From NCBI GenBank assembly GCA_040901705.1, contig JBBDYI010000079.1:1-40971 (forward strand): a stretch of DNA of 40,971 nucleotides. The letters run 5' to 3'. This document shows positions 21,801 through 31,700 of this stretch, piece by piece. The stretch comes from PLA5 sp040901705. GTDB lineage: Bacteria; Planctomycetota; Planctomycetia; Pirellulales; PLA5. Position 1 is the stretch's first letter, and each line of letters starts with the position of its first letter. The notes beneath the pieces are model-generated. The model was not told where the DNA came from and made no database searches. It worked only from the letters and a program-made list of their open reading frames with translations. The translations under genes and the position numbers were made by a program.

Positions 21801-23009
21801 GAGTTCCTGGATGAACTGGTCGAGGTTGTCGACCGTCGGGAAGGCTTTCCGCATATTTCGCCGGTTGGCCATGATGCGGAATTCGAGAAAGCCTGCGGTG
21901 CGGATCGTCTTCTTCAGTTGCTCGATTTCAGCGGGCTGGGCTTCGGGAACGATGATCTCGACTTCGTTTTCGCCGAACTTGCGAATGACGATTTCCTTCT
22001 GACCGCCGGGATTGACACGGAGATTGAGCGCCGCGATGAGGCGGTCCATGTAATCGCCATCGGGGCCATTCTCATTGTCCGAAAGCTGCGCGGTCTTTGC
22101 GTCGTCGACCTGATAGACGAGCACCACACCGCCTTTGAGGTCGATGCCGTAGCGAAGGTGGCCCAACGAAATGATGACGATCGAGGCCGTGACGGCCAAC
22201 AAGACGAAGCCAACCCGCGTCGTGTATTCGGGCAGCCGCATCGCGCGGCAGAAGTAGATGGCCGCGACGAACGGCACGACGAGCGTCGCGAGGACAACCG
22301 CAGCCAGAATCCACAGGTTGTCGAACCCGGCGGCGAATTCGTCGACCGAGAGCGACTGGTTCTTATCGATATCGAGCGTTTCGAAATCCTTGTTGGGCGT
22401 CAGATCGGGGTCGAGCTTGCGGCCCATTTCGTATTCGGCCGGTGTGACGCGATCGTCCTGGTTGCGGAGCGCGTCGACGAGACGAAATTTCGCGTCGGCT
22501 TCGAGCGTTTCGACACTTGCCGGGAGCTTGGCCGCTTTGCGGGCATCGGCGTCCGTCGTCGGGGGCGCGGTCGGGGGCGTTGTCGGAGTTTTTGGCTCAA
22601 CAGGCGGCAGCGAGGGTGTTTCGGTCTTGGGTGTATCGATCTTTGGCGCGTCAGACTTGGGTGGCTCTGACGTGGGTGGTTCGGCCTTCGGTGGCTCGGA
22701 GGTCGTGGGCGCGTCGCTCTTCGGCGACGGTGCGTCCGGGGCGTCAGTTTTCGTTGCGTCGGCAGGCTTTTCCGTAGGCGCTGTGTCGACCGGCGGTTGC
22801 TCCGCCGCATCACTCGCGGCACCCGCGGGTGGCACAGTATCGGTCGGTGCTGCGTCGGCGGGCGCCGGCTGGACTTCCGCCGGAACCGGCTGATCGTCGG
22901 CCGCCTCTTGGGCCACGACGGACGTTGACCACGTCAGGCAGGTCGCCAACAAGAACGAGAGGCACGCCGCCCAGGGTGCGTGCGATCGAAACGCTTTCAG
23001 CCGAGACAT
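18891..23009 (-). CDS. secDF: SecDF fusion with EF-hand-like insertions
   Basis: The protein-export membrane subunit that uses the proton gradient to pull proteins from SecYEG; here SecD and SecF are fused in one 1372-residue chain, much longer than bacterial SecDF (~740-850). In order: signal or first membrane helix (about 10-33); a Pro/Ala/Thr/Asp/Lys-rich linker (about 35-165); an EF-hand-like loop (DIDKNQSLSVDEF, about 211-223); a membrane helix; SecD periplasmic part starting RYGIDLKGG; SecD membrane domain with GLALGVGMAVDANVLIFERIREE; SecF start with DIDFAGGTSAEV; two more EF-hand loops (DTNGDGKLDVGEY about 870, DANGDGEIKESEF about 901); a second Ala/Pro/Asp linker (about 990-1085); and the SecF membrane domain with GFSINDTIVIFDRIRE. 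The start ATG at 23009 follows AAGGAA; the longer frame would overlap yajC. yajC lies 61 bases upstream. Confidence 0.95.
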   Translation of the reverse strand: MSRLKAFRSHAPWAACLSFLLATCLTWSTSVVAQEAADDQPVPAEVQPAPADAAPTDTVPPAGAASDAAEQPPVDTAPTEKPADATKTDAPDAPSPKSDAPTTSEPPKAEPPTSEPPKSDAPKIDTPKTETPSLPPVEPKTPTTPPTAPPTTDADARKAAKLPASVETLEADAKFRLVDALRNQDDRVTPAEYEMGRKLDPDLTPNKDFETLDIDKNQSLSVDEFAAGFDNLWILAAVVLATLVVPFVAAIYFCRAMRLPEYTTRVGFVLLAVTASIVIISLGHLRYGIDLKGGVVLVYQVDDAKTAQLSDNENGPDGDYMDRLIAALNLRVNPGGQKEIVIRKFGENEVEIIVPEAQPAEIEQLKKTIRTAGFLEFRIMANRRNMRKAFPTVDNLDQFIQELAKPTPEIDVQADVFNAETDRNEKATAARWFPIDTEQMNLARETGFDALILRKNLDGQDEALAILRLPYQPEELVVHGSELSSAGQTRDEEGAIAVSFRMSPVGAANLGSMTGKFPPEDNKNFLHRMGIVFDGKLISAPGLKSPISDNVIITGRYSKQDVAAMVRVLNAGSLPAVLRENPVSQNEIGATVGEDTIRKGRLAMIVSTSLVLVFMAFYYRFSGVVACMALLLNVLITFAVIILFKAPLTLPGLAGLALGVGMAVDANVLIFERIREEIDRGAALRMAIRNGFDRATTTIIDSNLTTVITGIVLYWIGTDQVKGFAVTLIVGIVANLFTAITATRLVFDIADKKRKLTKLSMSRLISGTNFDFVGKQRLCIGASVVLIVVGLVATYTRGITLLDIDFAGGTSAEVVFTENKNIDELRGQLDKNGILDATVSRIVRDDGRDVQFKIDTSLGNPSSLPVEFEKRDTNGDGKLDVGEYVAGRKGPIEEFAKKRFDQLDANGDGEIKESEFNIELEDVLHFYLEYVFEGQLQHNSLTHAAPQPIQEASASSDIRLPREASPIFTAQREPTDDRESRKPVVRLASYQTEPNEDTGDAAKQPPVAGAEESKPDAAKPADAAATPDAAAQADAAPPANEPDAASPSKATPEKATPDTTEPEKTEPSKTSSPPETSSTSPSAAGGMTTTTALTYSERLPYKQVQGALESLVKEKFPTARIRVSNPAKPGSQEASKEWVFESSLTPDETASVLDAYSAKLAAEPVFPARSNIGAAVADKAKQLAVMAVVVSLLAIIVYVWIRFQKVVYGVAAVVALVHDVLVTLGAMALSSYFVESVPALAGVLQVDAFKINLNVVAAFMTIIGFSINDTIVIFDRIRETRGKSPYLTIDMVNGSVNQMLGRTFLTSFTVLLVVGILYFFGGEAIHGFAFAMLVGLISGIYSSVFVANPIVLWMSAKPVPTKSELRSPAQVA

Positions 23010-23070
23010 GGTCGGTAGTTTCCTTGCAAATAGCGAAGCGCGAGAAAGTAGCGGCCGCGTCGCAACACGC

Positions 23071-23466
23071 TTACGCGCCGTCGATTTTCCTGGCATCGTC
23101 TTTGTTGGCGCCTTCCCCTTCGATCCGCGCGATAGCTCCGAACGTCATCCGCAGTTTGGCGCTGTCGTCGACCCGCACGACGACCTCGTCGACGTCGCGG
23201 TTGACGGAAATCACCGTGCCGCGGATGCCGCCAATGGTCACGATGCGGTCGTTCTTCTTGATGCCCTCGAGCATCTGACGGTGGGTGCTCTGCTTACGGC
23301 GTTCGGGCCGGATGACGAGCATCCACAAGAACAGACCGATGAATACCAGCGGCAGCAGCGGGCTCTTGAACACGTCGCCTAGACCGTCGGCCAGCGGCAT
23401 CCAACCCGCGGCATGTACGCCGTTCGACAATACGCTGAGCCACGACTCGATCACCGGAGTCCCCAC
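23071..23466 (-). CDS. yajC: Preprotein translocase accessory subunit YajC
   Basis: A 131-residue small membrane partner of SecDF. One membrane helix (about 35-54, PLLPLVFIGLFLWMLVIRP) is followed by the cytoplasmic YajC signature: RPERRKQSTHRQMLEGIKKNDRIVT-type region, GGIRGTV and VDDSAKLRMTFGAIARI. The gene starts with GTG. A short soluble tail precedes the membrane helix, slightly longer than in E. coli (110 residues). It is the first gene of a yajC-secDF operon and has a possible sigma70-type promoter at 23604-23632. Confidence 0.93.
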   Translation of the reverse strand: MGTPVIESWLSVLSNGVHAAGWMPLADGLGDVFKSPLLPLVFIGLFLWMLVIRPERRKQSTHRQMLEGIKKNDRIVTIGGIRGTVISVNRDVDEVVVRVDDSAKLRMTFGAIARIEGEGANKDDARKIDGA

Positions 23467-23767
23467 GCGAAGCGCTACGAGAGCGAGAATTCAACCTTTC
23501 CCCACGGCAGCAGCGGCGACGCCGCGCCGGCGCAATGGAGAAATCCGCCCGACCGCCCCGCCACAAGCACGCGACGAGACAGGTCGACACAACGTAGCGG
23601 CGTATCATAAACCTTTGCGCCCCAAGGGGCAAGGGCACGCCGGAGAGGACGAAAGGCCGCGGCGGATCGGCGCGGCCCAACCTGTTCTGCCGCTTAGACA
23701 GGCAACTCGCGCCCGCCGGCCATAGTCCAATTCTGAATTGCGACCGCCGCCCAGCAATATCCCGCCC
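23467..23767. other. Intergenic region upstream of yajC, no gene seen
   Basis: About 300 bases between the second Gfo/Idh/MocA gene and yajC. The open frames here are short, overlap the genes on either side or have no family resemblance. It holds the possible yajC promoter (23604-23632), a short GCCCC-AA-GGGGC palindrome (23619-23630) and the 13-bp palindrome CAATTC-T-GAATTG (23728-23740). No terminator with a T-run was seen. Confidence 0.5.
23604..23632 (-). promoter_or_regulatory. Possible sigma70-type promoter of yajC-secDF
   Basis: On the minus strand, TTGCCC (23627-23632) and TATGAT (23604-23609) are separated by exactly 17 bases; both differ from the TTGACA/TATAAT consensus at one or two positions. 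The site is about 140 bases before the yajC start. The palindrome GCCCC-AA-GGGGC overlaps the -35 box. Confidence 0.4.
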
Positions 23768-25231
23768 CTAAACCTTGTCCGGCACCACGAACGGCTCGCG
23801 ATACTTTCGTGTCAGCAGCGCGTTCGCCGCGTCGTTGTCGACAAACCGCTCGGCCGCCGCATCGAAGATGAGCGTTGGGCTCATCCGCACGTCGAGCTTA
23901 TCGACGTCGATGTCGTTGCCCTTGGCCAGGTTGTCCGTCATCGACTCGAATAATTCGGCCGCGGCGTCGTTTTCGGCGATCTCTTTCTTGGCTTCCTCGT
24001 AGGGGCAGTTCTTGCCGGCGCGATAGGCGATGTTGCCCAAGTGGCACAGCGCGGCCGAAAAGTGGCCGACCTCGACGTCGGCGTTGAGGTCGTGGATGTC
24101 GCGGGAGCGGACCGCCGAAATGAAATTCTCGAAATGCCCCTGACGGTGGATGCCGGTTTCGATATTACCCAGCGGCACCGCGTCGCCGCCGCCCTTGGGA
24201 TAAAACTTGCCGCCGGCGATGCGGCCGTCGGTGGTATAGAACTCGTTGTCGACGCGGCGTTTGGCTGTTGCTTTACCCTCCACCAAGCCGCAGGTCTCGA
24301 ACGCCAGCAGTGCGTCGCCGTAGTCGAATACGCTCATCAGCGTGTTCGGCGTTTGGCCCTGGTCCTCGTAACCGAAGCGGCCGCCGAAACTCACCACGCT
24401 CTTGGGCAAAGCCGGGCTTTCGATCGCCCAGCGAGCGATGTCCATCTGATGGACGCCCTGGTTGCCGATGTCGCCGTTGCCGAAGTCCCAGAACCAGTGC
24501 CAGTTATAGTGGACGAGGTTTTCGTGAAACGACTGCTCGGGCGCCGGGCCGAGCCAGATGTTGAAGTCGAGTTCCGACGGCGGGGCCTTGATCGGCTTGG
24601 CGCCGATGCTCCACCGCGGCTTATGGCAATAACCCTTCGACAGCGTGAGCTTGCCGAACTTGCCGCTGCGGGCGGCCGCCACGTCGCGGGCGATGCCCTG
24701 GCTCGAACGGCTTTGTGTGCCGTGCTGTACGATGAGGCCGTGCTTGCGGGCCATTTCCAGCGCGATCCGCCCTTCGTGGACGTTGTGGCTGAGTGGCTTT
24801 TCGACGTACACGTCCTTGCCGGCCTCGCACGCCCAAATCGTGATCAGCGAATGCCAGTGATTGCACGTGGCGACCGATACGGCGTCGAGATTCTTGTCGC
24901 CCAGCGCCTCGCGAATATCCGCAACGGCCGTTGGTGTGCTGCCGGAAAGCTTACGGACGTTCTCGCGGCGCGAATTGAACAGCCGCGTGTCGGGATCGAT
25001 CAAATACGTGATCTGCACGCCCTTCATCTTGCCGAACTCGCCGATATGCGAGCCGCCGCGGCCATTGATGCCGGCCACGCCAAGGCGCACGGTGTCGTTC
25101 GCTCCGATAACGCGGCCCGACGCTTTGGTGCCGGCGATCGTGAACAGCGAAAAGGCAGAACTAGCAGCGGCGGTCGAAATGGCGGCGCGGCGGACGAACT
25201 GGCGGCGCGAGATGTTGGTGGGACGCGTCAT
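23768..25231 (-). CDS. Tat-exported Gfo/Idh/MocA family oxidoreductase
   Basis: A 487-residue protein beginning with a twin-arginine signal (SRRQFVRRAA at about 9-18, then AAASSAFSLFTIAG). The Rossmann start is LGVAGINGRGGSHIGEF, the family EKP is in VYVEKPLSHNVHEG, and the HYNWHWFWDFGNGDIGNQGVHQMD segment is typical of the planctomycete exported subfamily. It probably acts as a periplasmic NAD(P)-linked sugar-type oxidoreductase or hydratase; no substrate can be named. The ATG at 25231 has AAGGAA about 8 bases upstream; the open frame beyond it (to 25771) runs through a divergent gene and is non-coding. It is divergent from the small zinc-ribbon gene. Confidence 0.9.
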   Translation of the reverse strand: MTRPTNISRRQFVRRAAISTAAASSAFSLFTIAGTKASGRVIGANDTVRLGVAGINGRGGSHIGEFGKMKGVQITYLIDPDTRLFNSRRENVRKLSGSTPTAVADIREALGDKNLDAVSVATCNHWHSLITIWACEAGKDVYVEKPLSHNVHEGRIALEMARKHGLIVQHGTQSRSSQGIARDVAAARSGKFGKLTLSKGYCHKPRWSIGAKPIKAPPSELDFNIWLGPAPEQSFHENLVHYNWHWFWDFGNGDIGNQGVHQMDIARWAIESPALPKSVVSFGGRFGYEDQGQTPNTLMSVFDYGDALLAFETCGLVEGKATAKRRVDNEFYTTDGRIAGGKFYPKGGGDAVPLGNIETGIHRQGHFENFISAVRSRDIHDLNADVEVGHFSAALCHLGNIAYRAGKNCPYEEAKKEIAENDAAAELFESMTDNLAKGNDIDVDKLDVRMSPTLIFDAAAERFVDNDAANALLTRKYREPFVVPDKV

Positions 25232-25399
25232 GGCGGGATTCCTTGGGTCGGGAGAGAGTGGGCGGTGGACTGTCGGCAGTGGGCCGGTCGCTGCTTTGCT
25301 TTTGCTTGGACGCGAACTTTGGTTGGGTAGTATGATACACCTTGCGGAGCAGCGATTCCAGCGCGCCGATGGATTGGCGCTTCGGCCGGAGATTCGACG

Positions 25400-25726
25400 A
25401 TGTATTGCCCCAAGTGCAGCGGCGAGATGGGCATGCGCGACGTGCGGTGCCCGCATTGCGGCTACGATTTCAATGAGATCGCCAAAGACGCGGGCGAGCG
25501 TCGCGCCGGATTTGCGTATTCGTGGTTCGCCTATTTCGTACTTGTCCTGGCTATTGTCGTTGTGGTGATCGGTTGCCTCGGGTTGGCAAGCTATCTCATT
25601 ATCGCCCCTTTGTTTTCGGATCACATGCGGTCCGACGACTGGCTGGGCGGCGCAATGCGATTGTTCGCCGGGTTGGTGTTGCTGGTGGTCCTTCTGCGCG
25701 TATTCGACGTGCGACCGCGAACGTAA
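25400..25726 (+). CDS. Small zinc-ribbon membrane protein, unknown function
   Basis: A 108-residue protein. The N terminus carries two CxxC pairs (CPKC at 3-6 and CPHC at 17-20), a zinc-ribbon of the kind found at the start of many small bacterial membrane proteins. Two hydrophobic segments follow (about 40-64, FAYFVLVLAIVVVVIGCLGLASY; about 84-102). The ATG is preceded by GGAGA at good spacing. It is divergent from the Gfo/Idh/MocA gene and converges on the CotH-domain giant with 54 bases between stops. I cannot assign a function; the motif and membrane topology support a real gene. Confidence 0.75.
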   Translation: MYCPKCSGEMGMRDVRCPHCGYDFNEIAKDAGERRAGFAYSWFAYFVLVLAIVVVVIGCLGLASYLIIAPLFSDHMRSDDWLGGAMRLFAGLVLLVVLLRVFDVRPRT

Positions 25727-25780
25727 CAGACTCGGCGATGGTCGTGGCAAGCGAGGGCCGATTCGCGGCAAAAAGCTACT

Positions 25781-28700
25781 CTATTGGCCGTCGCCGCTTG
25801 CAAGCAGGTCGTCAAGGATTGCCGGACGCAACGCAACGCGTTCCACGCGGCGCACTCGAAGGCCGCGTCGCTCTGCCCGTCGCTGCCCACTCAAGTGCGA
25901 TCCGATCGACGGCGCGGAATTAGACGGCGCGGAATCAATGGAATTGCTCGTCGAGGCGTTGACGCGGCGGGCGGTCAACTGGCGAGTCCCACGCACGTCG
26001 CGCGTCCGATCGACGACAGCGGCCGCAGCGACGAGCGACGAGGCCGCCGAATTCGGCGATGGCGCGGCGAGCGTGCGGCCCATGTTGAGCTGCACAATGG
26101 CCAGATCGGAGAGCGTCGTGCGTCCATCGCCGTCGGCGTCACCGCGGCCGCGGTGCGAGTTTGCGTCCCGACCAAATTGAGCGGCCAGAATCGCGGCGTC
26201 GGTGCGGTCGACCACGCCGTTGCCGTCGAAGTCGCCGGGCTGCGGCGTCGGATCGATCGCGCCGGGCGAACCGCCGACCAACGCGCTCGAACGCCAGTTG
26301 ATCGCAACGTTGTAGTCGCCCGCCACATCGATGGCGACCAGCGAGAAGCCCTCGCCGTCGGTTTCGGCGTACCAGGCGTCGTCGAACGTGAACGCTTGAA
26401 TCGGCGCGCCGATCGCGTCGAACAGGCCGAGCATCTCGCCGCCGTTGTCCAGTCCGCCCGCGTATTGCCCGGCGATCGACAAGCCCGTTCCGTAAGCGGC
26501 CTCGAATGCGGCCACGTTCCGCACGACCAGCACGAATCCGCCCGCGGCGATCGGCGCCATCGCCGGAAACACGAAGTCGGGCGTCCCGCCAACCCCGGTC
26601 AGCGTGAAGCCCGAAATATCGAGCGGCGTGGTGCCCGTGTTGCGCAGTTCGACGAATTCCGTGTCCTGCGTGCCAGCCGGGTTGTAATGCAGCTCGGTAA
26701 TCGCCAGCGCCGGGGCGGCGTCGACGGTGAACAGGCCCGTCGTCGGTCCGCTCCAGCTTCCGCCGTCGAGCGCGCGGGCGACGATGTTGGCCGTGGCGTC
26801 GATCGTGATGACCGAATCGGCGAACACGCCCGCTTCGAGCACGGGCCGCAGCAGCATGTCGGTGCTGTCCACGGTGCGATTGAGGCCGTGAATTGCCAAC
26901 ACGTTTTCGCCGCCGTGCAACAGGCCCAGGTGCGGCGTCAGGTCGAAGGTCTCGAACACCACGGCCGACGCATCGGCTTGCTGAGCGGACGACGCCGAGT
27001 CCCACGTCAACGTCGCCGGCGCGTTCGCGCTGGCCACCACGACTCCGTTGAGGTAAGCGACAAAACCGTCGTCGTATTGCATCCGCAGCGTCAGGAAATC
27101 GTACGCCGACGGGTCGCCGGCGACGTCGAAATTGATCCGCGTATAGACCGAGGTATTGACGAGGTTCATTTCCGCGCCGACGTCCAGCCCGATCAGCGGC
27201 AGATAGTCGGGGTCCAGATCGTAGCCGACGCCCGATGTGCCCTGCTTCCAACCGGCGACGGTGGAGTCGTCGAACGGCTCCGACGCGGGAAGTCCGGTCC
27301 AGCTTGTGCCGAACGCGGCGTCGAAGGTCGCATCCGGCACGATGGCCGCGGCCGCTGCGCCGACGTCGACGAGCGTCGTCATATGCGCCGCGCCGACGGC
27401 AACCGCGCCGGGCGCAACGCCGCCGCCGGAAGCGCGCGGATCGCTGCCGTCGACCGTGTAATACACCGTTCCCCGCGCCGCGGTGACGAGAAGTTCGAAA
27501 CCGGGGTCGACTTGTCCGCCGGGCGAGTCGAACAGCGGCGGCGCGACGTAAAGCGAGTCGATCGCTGCGGTCCGCGTGGCGAGCCAATCCTTCATGGCCT
27601 GCAATTCGCCGGCCCAGTTCGTGGTGCCGTTGGCCGCGGCGACGGCGGGCGTGATCTCGGCCGCCTGGGCGTCGATCAATGCATTGAAGCTCGCCGTCGA
27701 GAACGGTCCGTCGCGAAGTTCTTGCCAGCGGTCGACGTAGGCCTGCGCGAAATCGGGATCCTCGAACAGCCGCGGCATCCACAGGAACTGCTGGCCCCAC
27801 GTAAGTGAACCGGTCGCGCCACCGCCGAACGAATTGCTATTATACGCGCGGTCAAAATCCCAGATCGGGCCAAGCTGCAACAGCGACGTCTCGTCCTCGC
27901 GGTACATATACGTGCTCAACTGCAAGCCGTCGCGATTCTTCGTCACGTTGTTGAGGATCAGATGGTCGACGAAGCTGTCGACGTCGATGTACGCGCGATA
28001 GCCGAGCAGTGGATCGGCGAAGTCCGGCCCGTAGAGCGCATCCTCGAACTCGTCGAACCACGACCTGATCACATTCTCCTGCGCGGCGTTGATCTCCTCG
28101 CCCCGCGGGTACTCGTAGTTCATGAACGTGTTGTAGCCGGTCGGAATGTCGTCGCCGCCGCGATCCGCCGACGAACTGCCGCCGTAGGGGCCTTCTTGGA
28201 TGCGATTCGGTCCCTTCGTGTGGAACGTCGGCGGATGCTCGGTGCTGCCGACCGGAATGGACTGCAACCGATCGCTTTGCACCATCCATCCGCCGGTCGA
28301 ACCGTCGGCCGATATGGTGTCGATCTGCACACGGTCGTCGTCGCGCTTGATGCTCTCCATGAAGAGGTACAGTCCGGCGTGGTCGGCCATCGACAGCGAA
28401 CCGCCGCCGGTGTTGAGAAACACCTCGACGAACTGAAACCGCACCGCGTAGCGGCCGATCTGGTTGCTCAGTTCGTAGATGAACGAGTTGTGAATCAGCG
28501 CGTCGTCGAATTCGGTGCTCGGTCCGTACAGCACCCAGTCCGATTCCGCCGGCATGGCAAACGGCGAAACGGAACTATCGTCGTCGCCGCTGCCCCAGGT
28601 TTCGACGGACAGCGACTGTTTGGCGAAGTTGGCGGAACTGGCTCCGCGGACGCGAATGCCGACGCGCGTGCTCAGATCGGCGGCGGTGGTGATCGCGTTG

Positions 28701-31700
28701 GACAGTCCGCTCAGGCCAATGATCGACATCGTGGCCGCCTTGCGTTCGACTTCGACCACGCCGCCGCCGTCGCCGACCGCCCCGCCGGCGGCCCGCTTGT
28801 TTGGAATCGCACCGCCGCCGAAGTTGTCGAGAATCAGAATTGGTAGCGGTGACGTGAAGCTCTGCACGTCCGCGGCCAGATGCAGGAAGCTGTGGCTCTC
28901 GACCGGTCCCGGCGCGAAGTTCGCCTCGAACAGCCGAGCGCGGACTTGAGTCGTGCCGGTGATCGAAATCGGCCCGGCGTAGACCGGCGACGCCTCGCTT
29001 GGCGTCGATCCGTCGAGGGTATAGCGCATGGTCGCCGTCGGCCGCTCTGGTGTGAGCGTCAGGTCGAACGCGGACGTGAACGTGCCGCCCGTCGCCGAGA
29101 ATATCACACCCTCCGTTATCACACCGGCGAACCCATCGCCATTGCGAGCACCGGGCGTCGGTGTGGTGAAGAACAGCCGGTCCGCAAGGTCGGTGACGGT
29201 CGCCGTCAGTTCGGGCAGAATCAAAAAGTCGCCGTTGTCGGCCGCGCCGTTGAGGCCGTGAATCGCCAACACGTTTTCTCCGGTCGCCAGCACGTCGACG
29301 AACGTCGAGAGGTCGATCGTTTCGGTCACGATGGCGGCTTGGTCGCTCCGTTCCGCCGTGGCGACGGCATTCCACTCGGTCGATGCCGGGGCGTTGCGGC
29401 GAGCGACTTCGACGCCATTGAGATACGCGACAAATCCGGCGTCGTAGCGGATGGCGAGCGACAGCGTCTCGAAGGCGGCATCGGTGACGTCGAACTCGAA
29501 CCGCAAAAACGCCGAGCCATTCACCCCGGTCTCGCCAGGACCGAGCATCGCGTCGGCGACGTCGGTGGCGATGAACTCCGCCAGCGAATTGCCGTCGCTG
29601 CTCAAGCCGTCGCCGTAATGGGTCGCGTCGGCGATGTACGCCAGTTCGCTGCCGCCCAGCACCGCGGCATTCAGGCCGCTGTCGCCGGCGAGCACGCGGT
29701 CGTAGATTCGCACGTCGCCGATCGTGCCGTCGAAATACCACAGACCGAGTCCCTGCCGCGGCGTCCGGCCGATGTTCATCTGCGCGACGGCGACGTCGAT
29801 GAAGCCTTGCATTCCGGAGAGCACGTGGACGCCATCGACGAACAGGGCCGACGATGCGCCGTCGCTGGTGAACGCGACGTGATGCCAGTTGCCGTCGTCG
29901 ACGAACGGACCTTGCATGTGGGTGGTTGTGCCCGTGCCGTCGGCGAAGACTTCGCTGACCACGTACTCGTTGCCGTTTTCGATCTGAATGCGGATGTAGT
30001 TTTGATCCTGCGGCCGGCCGAAGCCGAGGATCGAATGATCGTTCGGCGAAGCGCCGGCGTCGCGGCGGAACCAGGTCGAAATCGTGCCGGCCTGAAGCGC
30101 GGCGAAATCGGCGGTGTGGGCGCTGAGGTCGACGTAGTTGCTTTGCGAGCCGTTGATGCCGCCGCTAAATCGCAGCCCGTGCGGCATCGTTACGCCGTCG
30201 GTCGCTCCGCTGAGGTCGGCGTTCCAATCGGCCGCTGCATCGGCGTAATTGACGAGCACGCCGTCGTTGGCCGTTCCGCCTGCCGGCGTGGGACTGCTGT
30301 CGGTGGCGACGGTGCCCGATCCGTCGGCCAGATTCCAATGCCCGACGAGGCCGGACTGGCTGCCGCCGGTGTCCGTGGCGAATCCGACGCCGGATGGGCC
30401 GCTGGTCCAGTTGGCGTCGACCGCGTAGCTGGCTTGATTCCACGCGGCACTGAGTTCCGCGGCCGATGTCGGCACAAGAACGTGTGCCGTCGCGCCGGCG
30501 GCGACCAACGTTTGTGCCTCTTGTCGTAGGCCGTAAGAAACGTTGTTGAATTGCTGCGGATAATCGACGCCGCCCGCGTTGTGTTCGCTGGAGATCGCGC
30601 TGTCGGGCCGCACGAGCGCGACGTATTCGCCGTTGTTGCGTAGGCCGAAGTTCGTATGCAGCGGCTCGCCGCTCGCCGCGCGGTCCTTGCTCGAAGCAAA
30701 GACGATCAAATACCCGCCGGGCGCGACGACGACGCTTGGGAACGTCCACTTGGCAAGTTGGGCCGGATCGTCCGTCAGTCGCCAGCCGGCGAGATCGACC
30801 GGAAGCGGCGATGGATTGTAGATTTCGATCCAGTCCGAGGCCGCGCCGTCCTCGTCGAGCAGCGAACCTTCGTTGTCGGCCATGAATTCGGTGACGAGCA
30901 AATTCGGCAGACTGGCCGTGATGAACGTGCCTGCCGTGGCGGTCCAATTCTGGCCGCCAACGTTCTCGGCCGTCGCGCGGAAAAAGTATTGCGTCTGCGG
31001 CGCGAGTCCGGAGACTTGCGCGGCGAACGCACCAAGCGCGGCCGGGCCGATCGAAATGGAATTGTCCCACGCGGCGGCGATTTGACCGGCGTCGTCGTTG
31101 CCCCAGTAGATTGTAATCATCGGGTACTGGCCGCCGGTAGCGAGAACTTCTCCGCCGAGCGTCGCGACGTTGGGACCGACGTTGGATGCTGCGGCGATGG
31201 CAATTTGCGGCGCGGTCGGCACGACGAACGCGCCGCTGTAGGCATCGAGCGGCGCGCCGTCGACGCTCGTTAGCGCTCCCTGCGCCATCGCGACAGTGTG
31301 CGAGCCGCTTCCTACGGCCGGAAGCTCGAAGACCAGCCGGTCCGTCCCCAGCGGCGTGACTCCGGTCGCCGGACTTCCGTCGACCGTGAGGTCGCCGGCA
31401 TTTACCGTTGCCGCGGAGACGTTGTCCGAGAACGTGACGGTTATGGTCGCCGGTGGCGCAGCGAGAAACTCGCCATCGACCGGGTCGGTGGACGTGACAC
31501 GCAGCGGGGCCACTCCGGTGCGAACGCCCGAGCCGCCGCCGAAGTTGATCGAAAATGCACCGCCGCCCTCGTCGACTACGACACCGGGTGCGCCGGAAAG
31601 TCCATCGCCGACGTAGCTCCACGTCCGCGCGGCGATGCTTGTCGAACCGCTCGCGGCGCGATGGAGATCGAAAAGCTGCTGGGCCTGGGCGAGATCGTAG

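Noticed and set aside
23619..23630. GCCCC-AA-GGGGC as a terminator of the Gfo/Idh/MocA gene
   Set aside because: The loop is only two bases and no T-run follows; it overlaps the possible yajC promoter instead.
25784..30529. Long open frames on the plus strand opposite the CotH giant (e.g. 25784-27808, 28880-30529)
   Set aside because: They are Arg-rich, low-complexity antisense shadows of a GC-rich gene with no domain resemblance.
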